From the NCBI GenBank assembly GCA_029982105.1, contig JARRCQ010000119.1, positions 1 to 5,784 of the forward strand: 5,784 bases of DNA, in the 5' to 3' direction. Below, one piece after another: positions 5,465 to 5,784 of the stretch; position 1 is the first letter of the stretch, and each line of letters starts with the position of its first letter. Below the pieces are notes generated by a model. The model made no database searches, was not told where the DNA came from, and was given only the letters and a program-made list of their open reading frames with translations. The stretch comes from Candidatus Atribacteria bacterium. Its GTDB lineage: Bacteria; Atribacterota; Atribacteria; Atribacterales; Caldatribacteriaceae. Position numbers and translations under genes: made by a program.

Positions 5465-5784
5465 TATATCTTACTCCTTGCTTGAGAAAATTCTCGGGGG
5501 TCAATAGAGCGAGATTGAGCTTCCTCCCAACTCACCTGACCACTACGATAGAGTTCTATTAAAGCTCTATCCATAGTAACCATCCCCTCTGCCAGAGAAG
5601 TTTGCATAATATTGTAAATCTGGTAGCTTTTCCCCTCCCGAATAAGGTTACGAATAGCGTTATTGGCTATCATAACTTCTATCGCTGGAAGTCTGCCTTT
5701 TCCATTTACCCGAGGTAGGAGTTGCTGTCTTATAATTCCTTGTATACATCCCGATTACTGAACCCGAGCCTGAGTTTGCTGATG
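5464..5784 (-). pseudogene. pilT: Pilus retraction ATPase PilT, C-terminal part with in-frame stop (runs off window)
   Basis: Reading in from the window edge, the frame gives HQQTQARVQ, a TAA (5755-5757), then SGCIQGIIRQQLLPRVNGKG, IEVMIANNAIRNLIREGKSY and QTSLAEGMVTMDRAL, to a TAA at 5464-5466. These are the hallmark C-terminal segments of PilT, including the AIRNLIREG motif. The family has Leu or a similar hydrophobic residue where the TAA occurs, so a single-base change (for example TTA to TAA) explains it. A stop here removes about 96 C-terminal residues, including the AIRNLIRE region needed for retraction. A restart at the ATG at 5673 would not give an ATPase. Walker A and B motifs lie outside the window. 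Sequencing error is possible, but the damaged peptidase gene nearby makes real decay credible. It overlaps pilC by one base. Confidence 0.75.

Overview
The window is about 5.8 kb of moderately AT-rich bacterial DNA (roughly 40-43% GC by eye). It is a type IV pilus (T4P) locus with a mobile element at its left edge. Strong GGAGG-type ribosome binding sites, GTG and TTG starts and the PilT/PilC/prepilin peptidase plus PilV/PilW/PilX arrangement fit a Clostridia-like (Peptococcaceae-type, possibly thermophilic) bacterium. A less-studied phylum with the same machinery is equally possible, and no marker here settles the taxonomy.

Layout, left to right. Positions 1-188 hold the left end of an IS21-family insertion sequence: the first 27 codons of an IstA-type transposase on the minus strand, two imperfect 20-bp terminal direct repeats and a TGT...ACA tip. 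Positions 189-398 are an unrecognised coding remnant, apparently cut off by the IS. A good sigma-70-type promoter (373-401) then leads into a four-gene plus-strand operon. It encodes a secreted bactofilin-like protein (429-812), a PilV/GspI-like prepilin (857-1462), a PilW/GspJ-like prepilin (1490-2038) and a PilX-like membrane-anchored protein with a large Asn-rich beta-solenoid (2061-3599). A 133-bp convergent spacer follows. On the minus strand, reading right to left, are the 3' end of pilT with an in-frame stop, an intact pilC, an unrecognised 40-codon stretch and a decayed prepilin peptidase gene.

How the genes work together. PilC is the inner-membrane platform of the pilus, PilT the retraction ATPase, and the prepilin peptidase processes prepilins. 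PilV/PilW/PilX-type minor pilins normally prime assembly and sit at the pilus tip. In this operon the tip set is paired with two repeat-rich beta-helix proteins, one free and exported and one fused to the PilX-type anchor, which suggests a specialised surface or tip structure. The minor pilin genes and pilC are open, while pilT and the peptidase gene are visibly damaged. Either the locus is decaying from one side, or processing and retraction are supplied from elsewhere in the genome.
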